Positions 43,845 through 52,561 are shown, numbered from the stretch's first letter. The stretch: DNA of 63,049 bases from Candidatus Blautia stercorigallinarum (GCA_019112785.1 DXIQ01000051.1:1-63049); one strand, 5' to 3'. Translations and numbers: made by a program. The notes: a model not told the origin generated them from the letters alone.

Positions 43845-44990
43845 ATGGAAAAATATCAGTTTGGTTATGGATGCATGAGACTGCCTGTTACAAATGCGGA
43901 TGATCCGGCGTCTTTCGACTACCCGTTGATCGAGAAACTTTTCGACACATACATGGATCAAGGATTTACTTATTTTGACGCGGCATATACTTATCACGGA
44001 TATCACTGTGAGGAGGCGGTCAAAAAAGCTCTGGTGGAGCGCCATCCGAGAGACAGCTTTGAACTGGCAACAAAGCTTCCGCTGCGTGACTTTAAAGATG
44101 CGGAAGACATGGAGCGCATCTTCAATGAACAGCTGGAGCACTGCGGGGTGGACTATTTTGACTATTATCTGCTCCACAACATGGGCACCAATGTTTATGA
44201 TAAATGTCAGAAATATGATGCCTTTGGCTTTGCCGCTAAGAAGAAAGCGGAAGGAAAAATAAAATATCTGGGAATGTCTTTCCACGATATGCCGGAGCTC
44301 CTGGATGAGATCCTTGGAAAATACGGGGATGAGTTTGACTTTATTCAGCTCCAGATAAACTATGTGGACTGGGAGCAGCCCAATGTACAGTCACGCCGCT
44401 GTCTCGAAGTGGCGAATAAATATAAAAAGCCGGTATTTGTCATGGAACCGTGCAAGGGCGGTACACTGGTAAATCTTCCGGATGAGGCACTGAAACTGAT
44501 GAAGGACTATGATCCTGACGCTTCTGCAGCTTCCTGGGCATTCCGGTTTGCGGCGAGCCAGGAAGGCGTCGTGCGCGTCCTGTCCGGTATGAATTCCATG
44601 GAGCAGGTTATGGACAACACGGCTACATTTAAAGATTTTAAACCGATCACAGAGGAAGAACTGGCGATCATTGATCAGGTGAGAAAGGTTATTGAGAAAA
44701 ACACTCCGATCCCGTGTACCGCATGTTCCTACTGTACACACGGATGTCCGAAACAGATCGCAATCCCCCAGTATTTCGCTCTGTACAACAGCATTTCACG
44801 GACCACGGGCAGTTTCTCCAGCCAGGCTGTCTACTATAACAATATCAGTCTGAAACACGGAAAAGCAAGCGACTGCATCGGATGTAAACAGTGCGAGAAA
44901 GCCTGTCCCCAGTATCTTCCGATTACGGATTATCTGAAAGATGTGGCGGCGAAATTCGAGGCCGGCAGCAATTTTCCGACGAAGAAATAA
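43845..44990 (+). CDS. Aldo/keto reductase with C-terminal two [4Fe-4S] ferredoxin tail
   Basis: The product has 381 residues from the ATG at 43845 (AAAGGA at 43831-43836). The AKR barrel has FDAAYTYHGYH, LATKLPL and YYLLHNMG. The tail has two cysteine motifs, CTACSYCTHGCP and CIGCKQCEKACP, able to hold two clusters. This form is common in anaerobes and may take electrons from ferredoxin instead of NADPH; the latter is an inference. It is likely cotranscribed with the CMD gene 47 bases upstream. Confidence 0.92.
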   Translation: MEKYQFGYGCMRLPVTNADDPASFDYPLIEKLFDTYMDQGFTYFDAAYTYHGYHCEEAVKKALVERHPRDSFELATKLPLRDFKDAEDMERIFNEQLEHCGVDYFDYYLLHNMGTNVYDKCQKYDAFGFAAKKKAEGKIKYLGMSFHDMPELLDEILGKYGDEFDFIQLQINYVDWEQPNVQSRRCLEVANKYKKPVFVMEPCKGGTLVNLPDEALKLMKDYDPDASAASWAFRFAASQEGVVRVLSGMNSMEQVMDNTATFKDFKPITEEELAIIDQVRKVIEKNTPIPCTACSYCTHGCPKQIAIPQYFALYNSISRTTGSFSSQAVYYNNISLKHGKASDCIGCKQCEKACPQYLPITDYLKDVAAKFEAGSNFPTKK

Positions 44991-45002
44991 ACAGGAGACG
45001 CT

Positions 45003-45533
45003 CACAGACCTAAAGACATCGTAGGAGAACATTTTGCAGATTATGATTCTGTCCTTGTGCTGTCCCATTTCAAAGGACATGCGATGGGAGGATTCGGCGG
45101 CGCACTGAAGAATATCAGTATCGGTATTGCCTCCACTCATGGAAAGACCAATATCCATACCGCGGGAGTGACTACAGAAGCCGCGGAATTGTTTAATAAT
45201 CTGCCGCCTCAGGATCATTTTCTGGAGTCTATGGCGTCATATAAGGGAGCAGAAAATATGCTATATATCAATGTAGCAAACCGGCTGAGTGTGGACTGCG
45301 ACTGTGACTCTCATCCGGCAGAGCCGGAGATGGAAGATCTTGGAATCTTTGCATCAGTTGATCCTGTTGCAGTGGATCAGGCATGCTATGACGCAGTAGT
45401 AAATTCTCCTGATCCGGGGAAGAAAGCGCTGATCGAGCGTATGGATTCCCGACACGGTATCCATACAGTAGAAGCAGCGGCACAGCACGGGCTGGGAAAC
45501 CGGGAGTATGAGATTATCTCTCTGGATGAATAA
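45003..45533 (+). pseudogene. 5'-truncated DUF362 gene remnant
   Basis: The frame begins PKDIVGEHFADYDSVLVLS without a start codon and goes on through FKGHAMGGFGGALKNISIG, LSVDCDCDSHPAEPEMEDLG and a normal end. Compared with the two intact DUF362 genes of the window, about 115 N-terminal residues are missing. An internal ATG in the track would give only 158 residues and cuts the conserved LSHFKGH block. It abuts the AKR stop by a few bases, so a deletion probably joined them. Confidence 0.8.
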
Positions 45534-45631
45534 TAATGACACATTCAAACGGTAATTTGAAGGGTGGGTCTTTAAGGCCTGCCCTTTTGCTGTCTATGAC
45601 AATAGATAATCAACAAAATAGGTGTCTGTTT

Positions 45632-45651
45632 TTCAGATAAGTTTTACTTAT
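45632..45651. promoter_or_regulatory. ATAAGTTTTACTTAT operator, second copy
   Basis: The 20-mer TTCAGATAAGTTTTACTTAT is identical to that at 42922-42941. It lies 82 bases before the flavodoxin gene at 45733, implying the same regulator for both genes. Confidence 0.72.
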
Positions 45652-45732
45652 AAACTTGATAGGAAAACAGAATTGCTGATTTTGTGAAATTATTTAAAAT
45701 ATTAATCAGAAAGAAAAAAGGAGAAAGTTACA

Positions 45733-46248
45733 ATGAGCAAAACATTGATCGTTTATTATTCAAGAAAAGGTGAGAACTACTGGAATGGCAGCATTAAAAA
45801 TCTTTCCAAGGGAAATACAGAAATCGTAGCTGAGATGATTGCTGATATAACAGGCGGGGATCTGTTTGAGGTGGATACCGTAAAAACATATCTGGCAGAT
45901 TACTACGCATGCATTGATGAAGCAAAAGATGAACTCCGCAGGGAAGACCGTCCGGAAGTGAAGACGTATAAGGAGGGTCTGGAGGAATACGATACGATCT
46001 ATGTAGGTTATCCGAACTGGTGGGGAACCATGCCGATGGTAATGTTCACCTTCCTGGAGCATTATGATCTGACAGGAAAGAAGATCATCCCCTTCTGCAC
46101 GAATGAAGGCAGCGGAATTGGCGGAAGTGAGAGAGATCTGAAGAAGATCTGCAAAGGCGCAGATGTAAAGAGCGGGCTTTCCATCCATGGCGCCGAGGCA
46201 GCACAGTCCCGTTCCAAAGTTGAGGCATGGGTCAGAAAGATGATGTAA
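45733..46248 (+). CDS. Flavodoxin
   Basis: The product has 171 residues. The start TLIVYYSRKGENYWNG and the later YDTIYVGYPNWWGTMPM are the two FMN-binding loops of the flavodoxin_4-like group. The C-terminal FCTNEGSGIGGSERDLK fits as well. It is a cytoplasmic electron carrier or quinone-reducing flavoprotein. A good AAGGAGAAAG site precedes the ATG and the shared operator lies upstream. Confidence 0.92.
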   Translation: MSKTLIVYYSRKGENYWNGSIKNLSKGNTEIVAEMIADITGGDLFEVDTVKTYLADYYACIDEAKDELRREDRPEVKTYKEGLEEYDTIYVGYPNWWGTMPMVMFTFLEHYDLTGKKIIPFCTNEGSGIGGSERDLKKICKGADVKSGLSIHGAEAAQSRSKVEAWVRKMM

Positions 46249-46288
46249 TACACGGAACTGCTTCAGTATAAGAATGGCGGAATGGACG

Positions 46289-46789
46289 ATGAAGACCAGA
46301 ATTCTTGGAAAGGATCTTAAAGTATCCGCTGTCGGTCTGGGATGTATGGGGATGACACATGCATCCGGCGCGCCGGCAGATGTAAAGGAGATGACAGAGC
46401 TGCAGGTTGGATTTGTGGCGTTCAGTCCTCTCGCCAACGGATTCCTTACGGCCTGCTACCGGGATACCTCTTAGTTTGAGCAGAGTCCGGCGGATTTCAG
46501 GAGCAGTATGCCCCAGTTTACAAAAGAAGGGGTGGAACAGAATGCGGATCTGCTGGATCTGATCCAGACCAAAGCAAAGGAGAAAGACGCGACACCGGCG
46601 CAGATCTCTCTTGCATGGATGCTGGCAAAGCAACCATATATTGTACCAATCCCCGGGTCGAGAAAGTTATCAAGACTGCAGGAAAATCTGGACGCGGCAG
46701 AGATTGCACTGACCAAAGAGGAAGTGGCGCAGATTGATGACGCTCTTGATCATATGACAATGTCACAGGTTTTCGGTGGTCACAGATAA
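46289..46789 (+). pseudogene. Aldo/keto reductase remnant with internal deletion and amber stop
   Basis: The frame starts MKTRILGKDLKVSAVGLGCMG, typical of AKR, but after VKEMTEL it jumps to QVGFVAFSPLANGFL, so most of the barrel (about 150 residues) is missing. A TAG interrupts the frame at 46472-46474. The same frame then continues through the AKR C-terminus PYIVPIPGSRKLSRLQENL to a normal stop. Two lesions make a working protein very unlikely. Confidence 0.82.
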
Positions 46790-46818
46790 AAACAAGCATA
46801 TGAAAGGCTGGTGGTTCG

Positions 46819-46985
46819 TTGCTTTTACGACAGATGAAATATTTTGTGACTGTTGTAGAATGCAACAGCTTTACGGAAGCCGCAGAGCAGTGTTATATTT
46901 CCCAGTCCGCAATCTCTCAACGGATTCGGGCACTGGAAAAAGCAGTTAGGGAATGAAACTATGCCTCTCTTCAATGATAAATAAT
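46819..46985 (+). pseudogene. LysR-type regulator, N-terminal fragment with frameshift
   Basis: The frame from TTG at 46819 encodes a LysR HTH: MKYFVTVVECNSFTEAAEQC, then YISQSAISQRIRALEK. A one-base shift follows: the next codons in the +1 frame read KQLGNETMPLFNDK and stop. The effector domain is absent. It is what remains of a regulator gene and sits among AKR and flavodoxin remnants. Confidence 0.75.
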
Positions 46986-46992
46986 AAAATAT

Positions 46993-47027
46993 AGGTATTT
47001 GTCTAAAAACCCGACAACTGGTACATT
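46993..47027 (+). promoter_or_regulatory. Diverged copy of the shared redox promoter, site D
   Basis: AGGTATTTGTC (46993-47003) resembles AGGTATTAGAC. The -35-like TTTGTC is followed by 18 bases and TACATT (47022-47027), the same spacing as sites A to C. It would drive the broken flavodoxin lipoprotein gene at 47089. Confidence 0.45.
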
Positions 47028-47088
47028 AAATGCAGAGAATAAAATGTTTTTTGCACAGGATATCGGTCAGGAGAACAGAGAGGAGAGC

Positions 47089-47831
47089 ATGGGAAATATG
47101 AAAAGAAAAATTATAACAGTGCTATGCGCGATCGTGTTTTTTGCCATGGCAGGCTGCGGAGATACCGGCAATAGGACAGATGACACAACAGCGGAGGTAG
47201 AAGATAAAACGGCAGCAGGAGATACTGGTTCTGAGACTGCTCCTTCATCAGAAACAGCAGCGGTCCCGGCGACAGGACAGGGCGAAGATACGGCAGAAGG
47301 AAAGATTTTGGTAGCCTATTTTTCCTGGGCAGACAATGCGGTACTGGAGGATGATACAGATGCAGTATCCTCTCCAAGTGTTTTCCCGCCGGGAAATGTA
47401 CAGCAGCTGGCAGGCTGGGTCCAGGAGGAGATCTGTTTTCAATCCAGGTCACGGATCCTTATCCCAGCGACTGGGATGAATGCCTGTCCCGGGCCAATCA
47501 GGAACGAGGAGAAAATGCCAGGCCGGAACTTGTCCAGAATGTAGAAAATATAGGCCAGTACGATACGGTTTTTCTGGGTTATCCTAACTGGTGGTACGGA
47601 GTACCCATGCCTTTGCTGACATTTCTGGAAGAAAATGATCTTTCAGGCAAACAGGTCTATTTGTTCTGCTCTCACGGAACAGGAGGACTGGCACAAAGTG
47701 TGGATCTGATCACAGAGGCGGCACCGGATGCGGTGATTTCTGATAATATCTTTGACTGTTATGAAGAAGAGGCATCCTCTTCCAGGGAGGAGATCATCAG
47801 CTGGGTTGAAGAGATCCTGTCAGATGAATAA
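47089..47831 (+). pseudogene. Flavodoxin lipoprotein gene with frameshift
   Basis: The first part encodes a signal peptide with lipobox FAMAGC, an acidic linker and the FMN loop ILVAYFSWADNAVLE. Near 47420 the frame shifts: the true continuation FSIQVTDPYPSDWDE ... YDTVFLGYPNWWYGVPM lies one frame over and runs to 47831. The intact relative is at 60873-61559. A single lost or gained base explains it, so a sequencing error cannot be excluded, but nearby remnants support real decay. Confidence 0.78.
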
Positions 47832-47862
47832 GTAATTATGATAAGTATGGAGGATGACGATA

Positions 47863-48405
47863 ATGAATGTGTTGGTAATTAACGGAAGTCCGCGGGCAAA
47901 AGGAAATTCAGATATTTTATGCGATGAGTTTATCCGCGGGGCAGAAGAAGCAGGACATCAGGTGGAAAAAATCTCACTTCGCGAAAAGAAAATCTTCCCA
48001 TGTAAGGCATGTTATGCCTGTTTCAGAACAGGCTCCTGTGTTCAGAAAGATGATATGGCGGAAATCCTCAGGAAGGCAGAAAATGCAGATGTACTCCTGC
48101 TGGCCTCCCCTACCTATTTTCTGACCATGAGCGGACAGATGAAAGTGATGATCGACCGGCTCCTTCCCAAATGGCAGGGGCTGGGAGGCAAGGAAGCTTA
48201 TGTGATCGTAACCGGACATGACGGAAAAAACGGTCTGAGAAGAAATGCCGAAGATCTGGCCGGTATATTGGAAAATCTGGGAGATCCTGTGCGGCAGGTG
48301 ATCTGGGGCGAATATGTCTGGCAAAAAGGAGAAGTAATAGGAACCAGGGCAATGGAAGAGGCATATCTGGCAGGGAAAGGGATTGGAAAGTATTATGGCG
48401 ATTAA
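47863..48405 (+). CDS. Iron-sulfur flavoprotein (NADPH-dependent FMN reductase fold)
   Basis: The product has 180 residues from the ATG at 47863, with GGAGG ten bases before it. It opens with the FMN phosphate loop NGSPRAKGNSD and carries CKACYACFRTGSC (about 47-59), the compact C-x2-C-x2-C-x5-C motif of iron-sulfur flavoproteins that holds a [4Fe-4S] cluster. ASPTYFLTMSGQMKVMIDR is the second flavin segment. It overlaps the next gene, a TetR-type regulator, by 11 bases. Confidence 0.88.
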   Translation: MNVLVINGSPRAKGNSDILCDEFIRGAEEAGHQVEKISLREKKIFPCKACYACFRTGSCVQKDDMAEILRKAENADVLLLASPTYFLTMSGQMKVMIDRLLPKWQGLGGKEAYVIVTGHDGKNGLRRNAEDLAGILENLGDPVRQVIWGEYVWQKGEVIGTRAMEEAYLAGKGIGKYYGD

Positions 48406-48991
48406 TATGAAACAGATCGTGGCAGATGCCATGCTGGAGCTGTGCCGGACAAAAGAACTGAAAACTGTTACGATAAAAGATATCCGGGAAAAGACCGGGA
48501 TCAGCAGACAGGGATTTTATAATCATTTCAAGGATAAAGATGACCTGATCCATTGGATTTATTATGACCGTGTAATGACAAATTTTCATGATATTGACGT
48601 AAGCAGGGGATACTATGAAAATCTGAAGGACTATTTCCTTAGGGCAGAAAAGTATCATTTTTTTCTGAAACCTGCTGTTATGATATGCGGTCAGAACTCT
48701 CTGAAAAACTACATGTTTGAACATCCTTTCCAGTGGGATCTTCAGTATCATGAAAAATGGTATGAGAAAAATGCGGGAGAAAAACCAGAGATGGAAGAAC
48801 TCCGTTTCTTTACCAAGTACCACTCCATGGCATCTGCAGGCATGACCATTGAATGGATCAAAGAAGATATGCCTGTCTCCCCGCAGATCATGGCAAAGCG
48901 GATTACGGATCTGAGAAGGATCGGCCTGGGCGTTCTGCTAAAGGATACAGAAGAAAAAGAAGAACATCCTTACGGAACTTCATTGCAATAA
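48395..48991 (+). CDS. TetR family regulator
   Basis: The product has 198 residues from the ATG at 48395. The N-terminal HTH reads TVTIKDIREKTGISRQGFYN, then HFKDKDDLIHWIYYD. The C-terminal ligand domain is unassigned. It overlaps the iron-sulfur flavoprotein gene and is probably its autogenous regulator. I see no copy of its own operator that can be told from other sites. A terminator follows at once. Confidence 0.88.
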   Translation: MAINMKQIVADAMLELCRTKELKTVTIKDIREKTGISRQGFYNHFKDKDDLIHWIYYDRVMTNFHDIDVSRGYYENLKDYFLRAEKYHFFLKPAVMICGQNSLKNYMFEHPFQWDLQYHEKWYEKNAGEKPEMEELRFFTKYHSMASAGMTIEWIKEDMPVSPQIMAKRITDLRRIGLGVLLKDTEEKEEHPYGTSLQ

Positions 48992-48993
48992 GT

Positions 48994-49034
48994 AAAAAAG
49001 ACAGTGACGGATAGACCCCGAAGCTGTCTTTTTT
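48994..49034 (+). terminator. Intrinsic terminator after the TetR gene
   Basis: AAAAAAGACAG (48994-49004) pairs with CTGTCTTTTTT (49024-49034). Its loop, TGACGGATAGACCCCGAAG, recurs in a homologous block at 56573. Confidence 0.9.
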
Positions 49035-49115
49035 CTGTACTGAGAACCTCACATTCAGTAACGATTGCCGTAGGCAATGTATTTCGAGAGCTTAAAGAAA
49101 AATAGAAGAAGTAAC

Positions 49116-49658
49116 CTAAAAGATTGTCTTTTTATTTATAATACGCAGTACAAGAGCGGCTATTTCTTTTGGAGATTTGTCCATTCCAGCAATCAGCCAT
49201 TGCCGGAGGAGAAAATATGTGCCGCCTGCCAGAAAAGTGTAAAATAATTCCTCACTTTCCGAATCAAGGTCTTTCAGAATCTGGGCATCGCAGATATCCT
49301 GGTGAAGTGTTCGAAACATATCTGTCCACTCTTCATCTGAATTATATCGGATAAAAAGTGTTACTAGATCTGAATGATCCTGCAAATAGATAAAGATTTG
49401 TTCAAGATCCTGTTCTGTCTGAGGTTTTTTCATGGATTTACGCATTTCCTCCATGAATTCAGCCTGCATCTCATTTAAAATATCTTTTGGAAGTTCATAA
49501 TGACGGTAGAATGTTGTCCGGTTAATGCCTGACTCATTGCAAAGTTCCACAATATTGATCTTATCAAGGGGTTTTGTCTTTAGCAGACGAAGCAATCCTT
49601 CCTTTAACATCCGTTTTGTAATGATTGTTCTCTGATTATCTTTCAAAATATCAAACAT
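49116..49658 (-). CDS. TetR family regulator, probable repressor of the TGTTG-N6-CAACA sites
   Basis: The product has 180 residues. The HTH reads KINIVELCNESGINRTTFYR, then HYELPKDILNEM. The C-terminal part is helical, with an aromatic-rich FYTFLAGGTYFLLRQW. One palindrome of the family TGTTG-N6-CAACA lies 26 bases before its start codon, and pairs of them stand before the divergent radical SAM gene and a downstream nitroreductase. This arrangement makes it the best candidate for the regulator of all three units. Confidence 0.9.
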   Translation of the reverse strand: MFDILKDNQRTIITKRMLKEGLLRLLKTKPLDKINIVELCNESGINRTTFYRHYELPKDILNEMQAEFMEEMRKSMKKPQTEQDLEQIFIYLQDHSDLVTLFIRYNSDEEWTDMFRTLHQDICDAQILKDLDSESEELFYTFLAGGTYFLLRQWLIAGMDKSPKEIAALVLRIINKKTIF

Positions 49659-49683
49659 CCTTTTTTAATAGATATAGGAATTA

Positions 49684-49699
49684 TGTTGTAAATGCAACA
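49684..49699. promoter_or_regulatory. TetR-type operator 1 (tetR promoter)
   Basis: TGTTG-TAAATG-CAACA, a perfect dyad with a six-base spacer, 26 bases before the tetR start; it would give autoregulation. Confidence 0.78.
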
Positions 49700-49799
49700 T
49701 GTGTTACATCATAATAATAAAAGTATTACTGTAGCTTGTCAAGAGAGATAAAGTTACTGTTCTTTTGTATTATGTTTAATGCAACACTATAGGACAATA

Positions 49800-49848
49800 T
49801 GTTACTTTTACAACTTATTAAAGTAAACTGAATGTTGCTAATACAACA
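49800..49848. promoter_or_regulatory. TetR-type operator pair before the radical SAM gene
   Basis: TGTTA-CTTTTA-CAACT (49800-49815, imperfect) and TGTTG-CTAATA-CAACA (49833-49848, perfect) begin 33 bases apart. TTGCTA within the second and TAAAAT after 18 bases form the likely promoter, so the operator covers the -35. A half site, GCAACA, lies at 49781. No gene lies in this 311-base gap. Confidence 0.8.
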
Positions 49849-49969
49849 AGTGTCGTGATAAAATCTATGCTGATATAAATACTTAAATTTATAAAAGCGC
49901 AGCGGACAGGGGAAGACTTGTCGAGCGGGGACTGTATCAAATCATACATAAGAAAAGGAGATAGATAAT

Positions 49970-51331
49970 ATGAGCAACAGTGTAACAAGAACAATTCAAA
50001 AATTCGGTTTGGAACAGGCCTTTAATTATCTGTATAAGGATCCAGATAAAAATATGCTGAAAATCATGGACTGGGCGGATAAATTCGCCGGCGATCAGTT
50101 TGTCAGCCAGCGGAAGCTGATCAGGGAGGCAATGACCAATCCGGAGCATCCATATTATGTATTTATCCGTCATGTCCTCAAAGACATTGATCCAAATGTG
50201 ATGAAGACGACGGCGGTAAACTTTTTTATCAATGCGGCATTAGTCGGCTGGCCGAAGCAGGAAGAACTCAGGAAAAAGTATGGCTGCAATATTCCGTGGG
50301 CTATCCTGCTGGATCCTACCAGTGCCTGTAATCTTCATTGTACAGGGTGCTGGGCTGCCGAATATGGCAATAAATTAAATTTAAGCTTTGATGAGATCGA
50401 CAGTATTATCCAGCAAGGAAAGGAATTAGGTGTATATTTATACATCTATACAGGCGGTGAGCCTATGGTGCGTAAAAAAGACTTGATTCGTCTTTGTGAG
50501 AAGCATAACGACTGTGTATTCCTCTGCTTTACAAATGGAACCTTGATCGATGAAGCTTTTGCTGATGATATGCTCCGCGTAGGAAATTTTATACCGGCGA
50601 TCTCTTTGGAAGGATTTGAGAGTGCCACAGATCTTCGCCGGGGTAACGGCGTATACAAAAAAGCAACGGACGCTATGGCGCTTCTTAAGAGAAAGAAACT
50701 GATCTATGGAATTTCAGCCTGCTATACAAGCGCAAACTTTGAATCCATCACATCAGAAGAGTTCTTTGACAGTCTGATCGAAATGGGAGCTTATTTTATA
50801 TGGTACTTCCACTATATGCCGGTAGGTAACGATGCATCTCCGGAACTGCTTCCCACACCGGAACAGAGAAAGGAGACTTATGACCGCATCAGAAAATATC
50901 GTGCGACAAAACCGCTTTTTGCCATGGATTTCCAGAACGATGCGGAATATGTGGGCGGATGTGTCGCAGGAGGACGCCGGTATTTGCATATTAACGCAAA
51001 TGGAGATGTTGACCCTTGTGTCTTTATTCATTATTCTGATTCAAATATCCGTGAAAAGACTCTGCTGGAAGCCCTTCAATCGCCGATGATGATGGCTTAC
51101 CATGACGGGCAGCCTTTTAATGATAATATGCTGCAGCCCTGTCCTATGCTGGAGAATCCGGATAAACTCAGGGAGATGGTGGAGAAAACAGGAGCTCGTT
51201 CCACAGATCTTCAGTCGCCGGAATCCGCAGATCATCTCTGCGCAAAATGTGACAGGTATGCAAAGGAATGGACGCCGGTGGCAGATGAACTCTGGGAGAA
51301 AGAAAAAGTAAAAAGAGCACAAAAAGCATAA
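49970..51331 (+). CDS. Radical SAM / SPASM protein
   Basis: The product has 453 residues. The cluster motif CNLHCTGC (Cys-x3-Cys-x2-Cys, about 118-125) follows DPTSA, and TGGEPMVRKKDL binds SAM. C-terminal cysteines (VGGCVAGGRRYLHINANGDVDPC and later CPML, CAKC) suggest an auxiliary SPASM-type cluster. An N-terminal helical extension of about 100 residues precedes the barrel. The substrate is unknown. It faces tetR and shares its operators, so it should be induced together with the nitroreductase-patatin pair. Confidence 0.88.
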   Translation: MSNSVTRTIQKFGLEQAFNYLYKDPDKNMLKIMDWADKFAGDQFVSQRKLIREAMTNPEHPYYVFIRHVLKDIDPNVMKTTAVNFFINAALVGWPKQEELRKKYGCNIPWAILLDPTSACNLHCTGCWAAEYGNKLNLSFDEIDSIIQQGKELGVYLYIYTGGEPMVRKKDLIRLCEKHNDCVFLCFTNGTLIDEAFADDMLRVGNFIPAISLEGFESATDLRRGNGVYKKATDAMALLKRKKLIYGISACYTSANFESITSEEFFDSLIEMGAYFIWYFHYMPVGNDASPELLPTPEQRKETYDRIRKYRATKPLFAMDFQNDAEYVGGCVAGGRRYLHINANGDVDPCVFIHYSDSNIREKTLLEALQSPMMMAYHDGQPFNDNMLQPCPMLENPDKLREMVEKTGARSTDLQSPESADHLCAKCDRYAKEWTPVADELWEKEKVKRAQKA

Positions 51332-51344
51332 AAGATAAAGATAC

Positions 51345-51376
51345 AAAAAGGGGCTATTTCCCGATAGCCCCTTTTT
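51345..51376 (+). terminator. Intrinsic terminator after the radical SAM gene
   Basis: GGGGCTA (51350-51356) pairs with TAGCCCC (51365-51371), flanked by A5 and T5. Confidence 0.93.
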
Positions 51377-51520
51377 CATAAAAGAAGTTCATAGAGCTTA
51401 AATTGCATGGGAACACCTATATCCGCATCTGATTTTTTACATTTTTGAGAATCCGGTTAGCCAAACGAGGAATCTTATTTACGACCATCATATGGCATGT
51501 TGTATTGAGATTAAAAAGAT

Positions 51521-51564
51521 AAAAGCCGAAACCCTTGATTCAATACAAGGTTGTTTCGGCTTTT
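51521..51564. terminator. Terminator of the HdeD/DUF308 gene
   Basis: AAAAGCCGAAAC-CCTTG (51521-51537) pairs with CAAGG-TT-GTTTCGGCTTTT (51546-51564). T runs are on both sides; it ends the minus-strand gene at 51581. Between 51377 and 51520 I see nothing. Confidence 0.88.
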
Positions 51565-51580
51565 CTATGCTATATCTGTT

Positions 51581-52123
51581 TTACCATCGGGAATCTAATA
51601 AGTTCAGAGCAAAAACGATACTGTCAACTCCAAGAAAGATCAGATAAATTCCGATTAAATACCCTATGGAGAAGAAAGAAATAAATGGATCAAAGATCAT
51701 CATAATGCCCAGGACCAATCCGATGATGTTTACAAAAAGAGTAAAGTAATAGTAGCCAAATCCGGAAGTTATGCGGATAAAAGGCAGATGTGCAAGCCGT
51801 GCAATACAATGGGCAATGAACCAGATAGGGAACAGGATGACCATTACCCACGTTCCGATTCCAAGATTAAATAGGATCAGAAAACCTGCGATGATACTGA
51901 TAATACCTCCCACCAGTGACAGAACAGGAGAAGTCCCTGTGCGCTCTTCCAGTTTGATATAAAAGATGATATCAATAATGCCGGTTATCAGTGCAACAAG
52001 GCCGTAAATAAAAGTCACTCCCCTTATTGCACCAGAAGGATTGATAAACGTATAGATTCCTAAAATGATAAGAAGAATTCCAAGGATAAGCTCACCCCAG
52101 CCAAGGTTTTTTCTATTTTTCAT
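51581..52123 (-). CDS. HdeD/DUF308 family membrane protein
   Basis: The product has 180 residues from the ATG at 52123 (AAGGAG nine bases upstream; a TTG two codons earlier is less good). Six membrane helices in three pairs are evident, with the DUF308 repeat pattern LGIYTFINPSGAI, LVALITGIIDIIFY and MMIFDPFISFFSIGYLIG. Members are linked to acid or general stress in other bacteria; here nothing more specific can be said. A tiny ORF precedes it in the same direction. Confidence 0.85.
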   Translation of the reverse strand: MKNRKNLGWGELILGILLIILGIYTFINPSGAIRGVTFIYGLVALITGIIDIIFYIKLEERTGTSPVLSLVGGIISIIAGFLILFNLGIGTWVMVILFPIWFIAHCIARLAHLPFIRITSGFGYYYFTLFVNIIGLVLGIMMIFDPFISFFSIGYLIGIYLIFLGVDSIVFALNLLDSRW

Positions 52124-52140
52124 GATCAATGACTCCTTTC

Positions 52141-52203
52141 CTAAAAATTGAACAGATCACAGTGTCCACACATCATGCTTTCAATAATGATTGTTTTTGT
52201 CAT
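52141..52203 (-). CDS. 20-residue ORF with HMA-type MxCxxC start, truncated or small peptide
   Basis: The frame MTKTIIIESMMCGHCDLFNF has a strong AAGGAGGAC ribosome site six bases before its ATG and ends 17 bases before the HdeD/DUF308 start. MTKTIIIE-MMCGHC is the first strand and metal-binding loop of heavy-metal-associated domains (copper chaperones), but the rest of the ~70-residue fold is gone. It may be a decayed chaperone or a small metal-binding leader. It is not covered by long ORFs. Confidence 0.5.
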   Translation of the reverse strand: MTKTIIIESMMCGHCDLFNF

Positions 52204-52512
52204 AGTTTTGTCCTCCTTGTTAGTTTTCTTTGTTTTGATTTTTTTATCTTTACTGGTGTTATACATTTTAAACCAGTTAAGACGCAATGGATTACTTACC
52301 ATGCAGAAGCTGGAAAGACTCATGGCCGCAGCTTTGAACATTGGACTTCGGCTTTATCAATCCGGCTTAAGGGATTTCTCTTCCAAATCTATCTATGCTG
52401 CTTTCATAAACCCCATGGGGGTATTCTTTTCGCGCTTACAATATATACCCTATGCCGGTATTTTTCAACCCCTTTGAAGAAAAATTATCAAAAGATACAG
52501 ATAAGGCGCGTA

Positions 52513-52561
52513 TGTTGCTTTTACAACGTATATGATAAAACTGAATGTTGTTAAAGCAACA
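52513..52561. promoter_or_regulatory. TetR-type operator pair before the nitroreductase gene
   Basis: TGTTG-CTTTTA-CAACG (52513-52528) and TGTTG-TTAAAG-CAACA (52546-52561) also begin 33 bases apart. The second covers a -35-like TTGTTA, with TATAAT 18 bases further on (52573-52578). The surrounding ACTGAATGTTG and CAACAAGTGT are shared with the site before the radical SAM gene. The rest of the 437-base gap (52204-52512) holds no gene that I can support. Confidence 0.82.
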
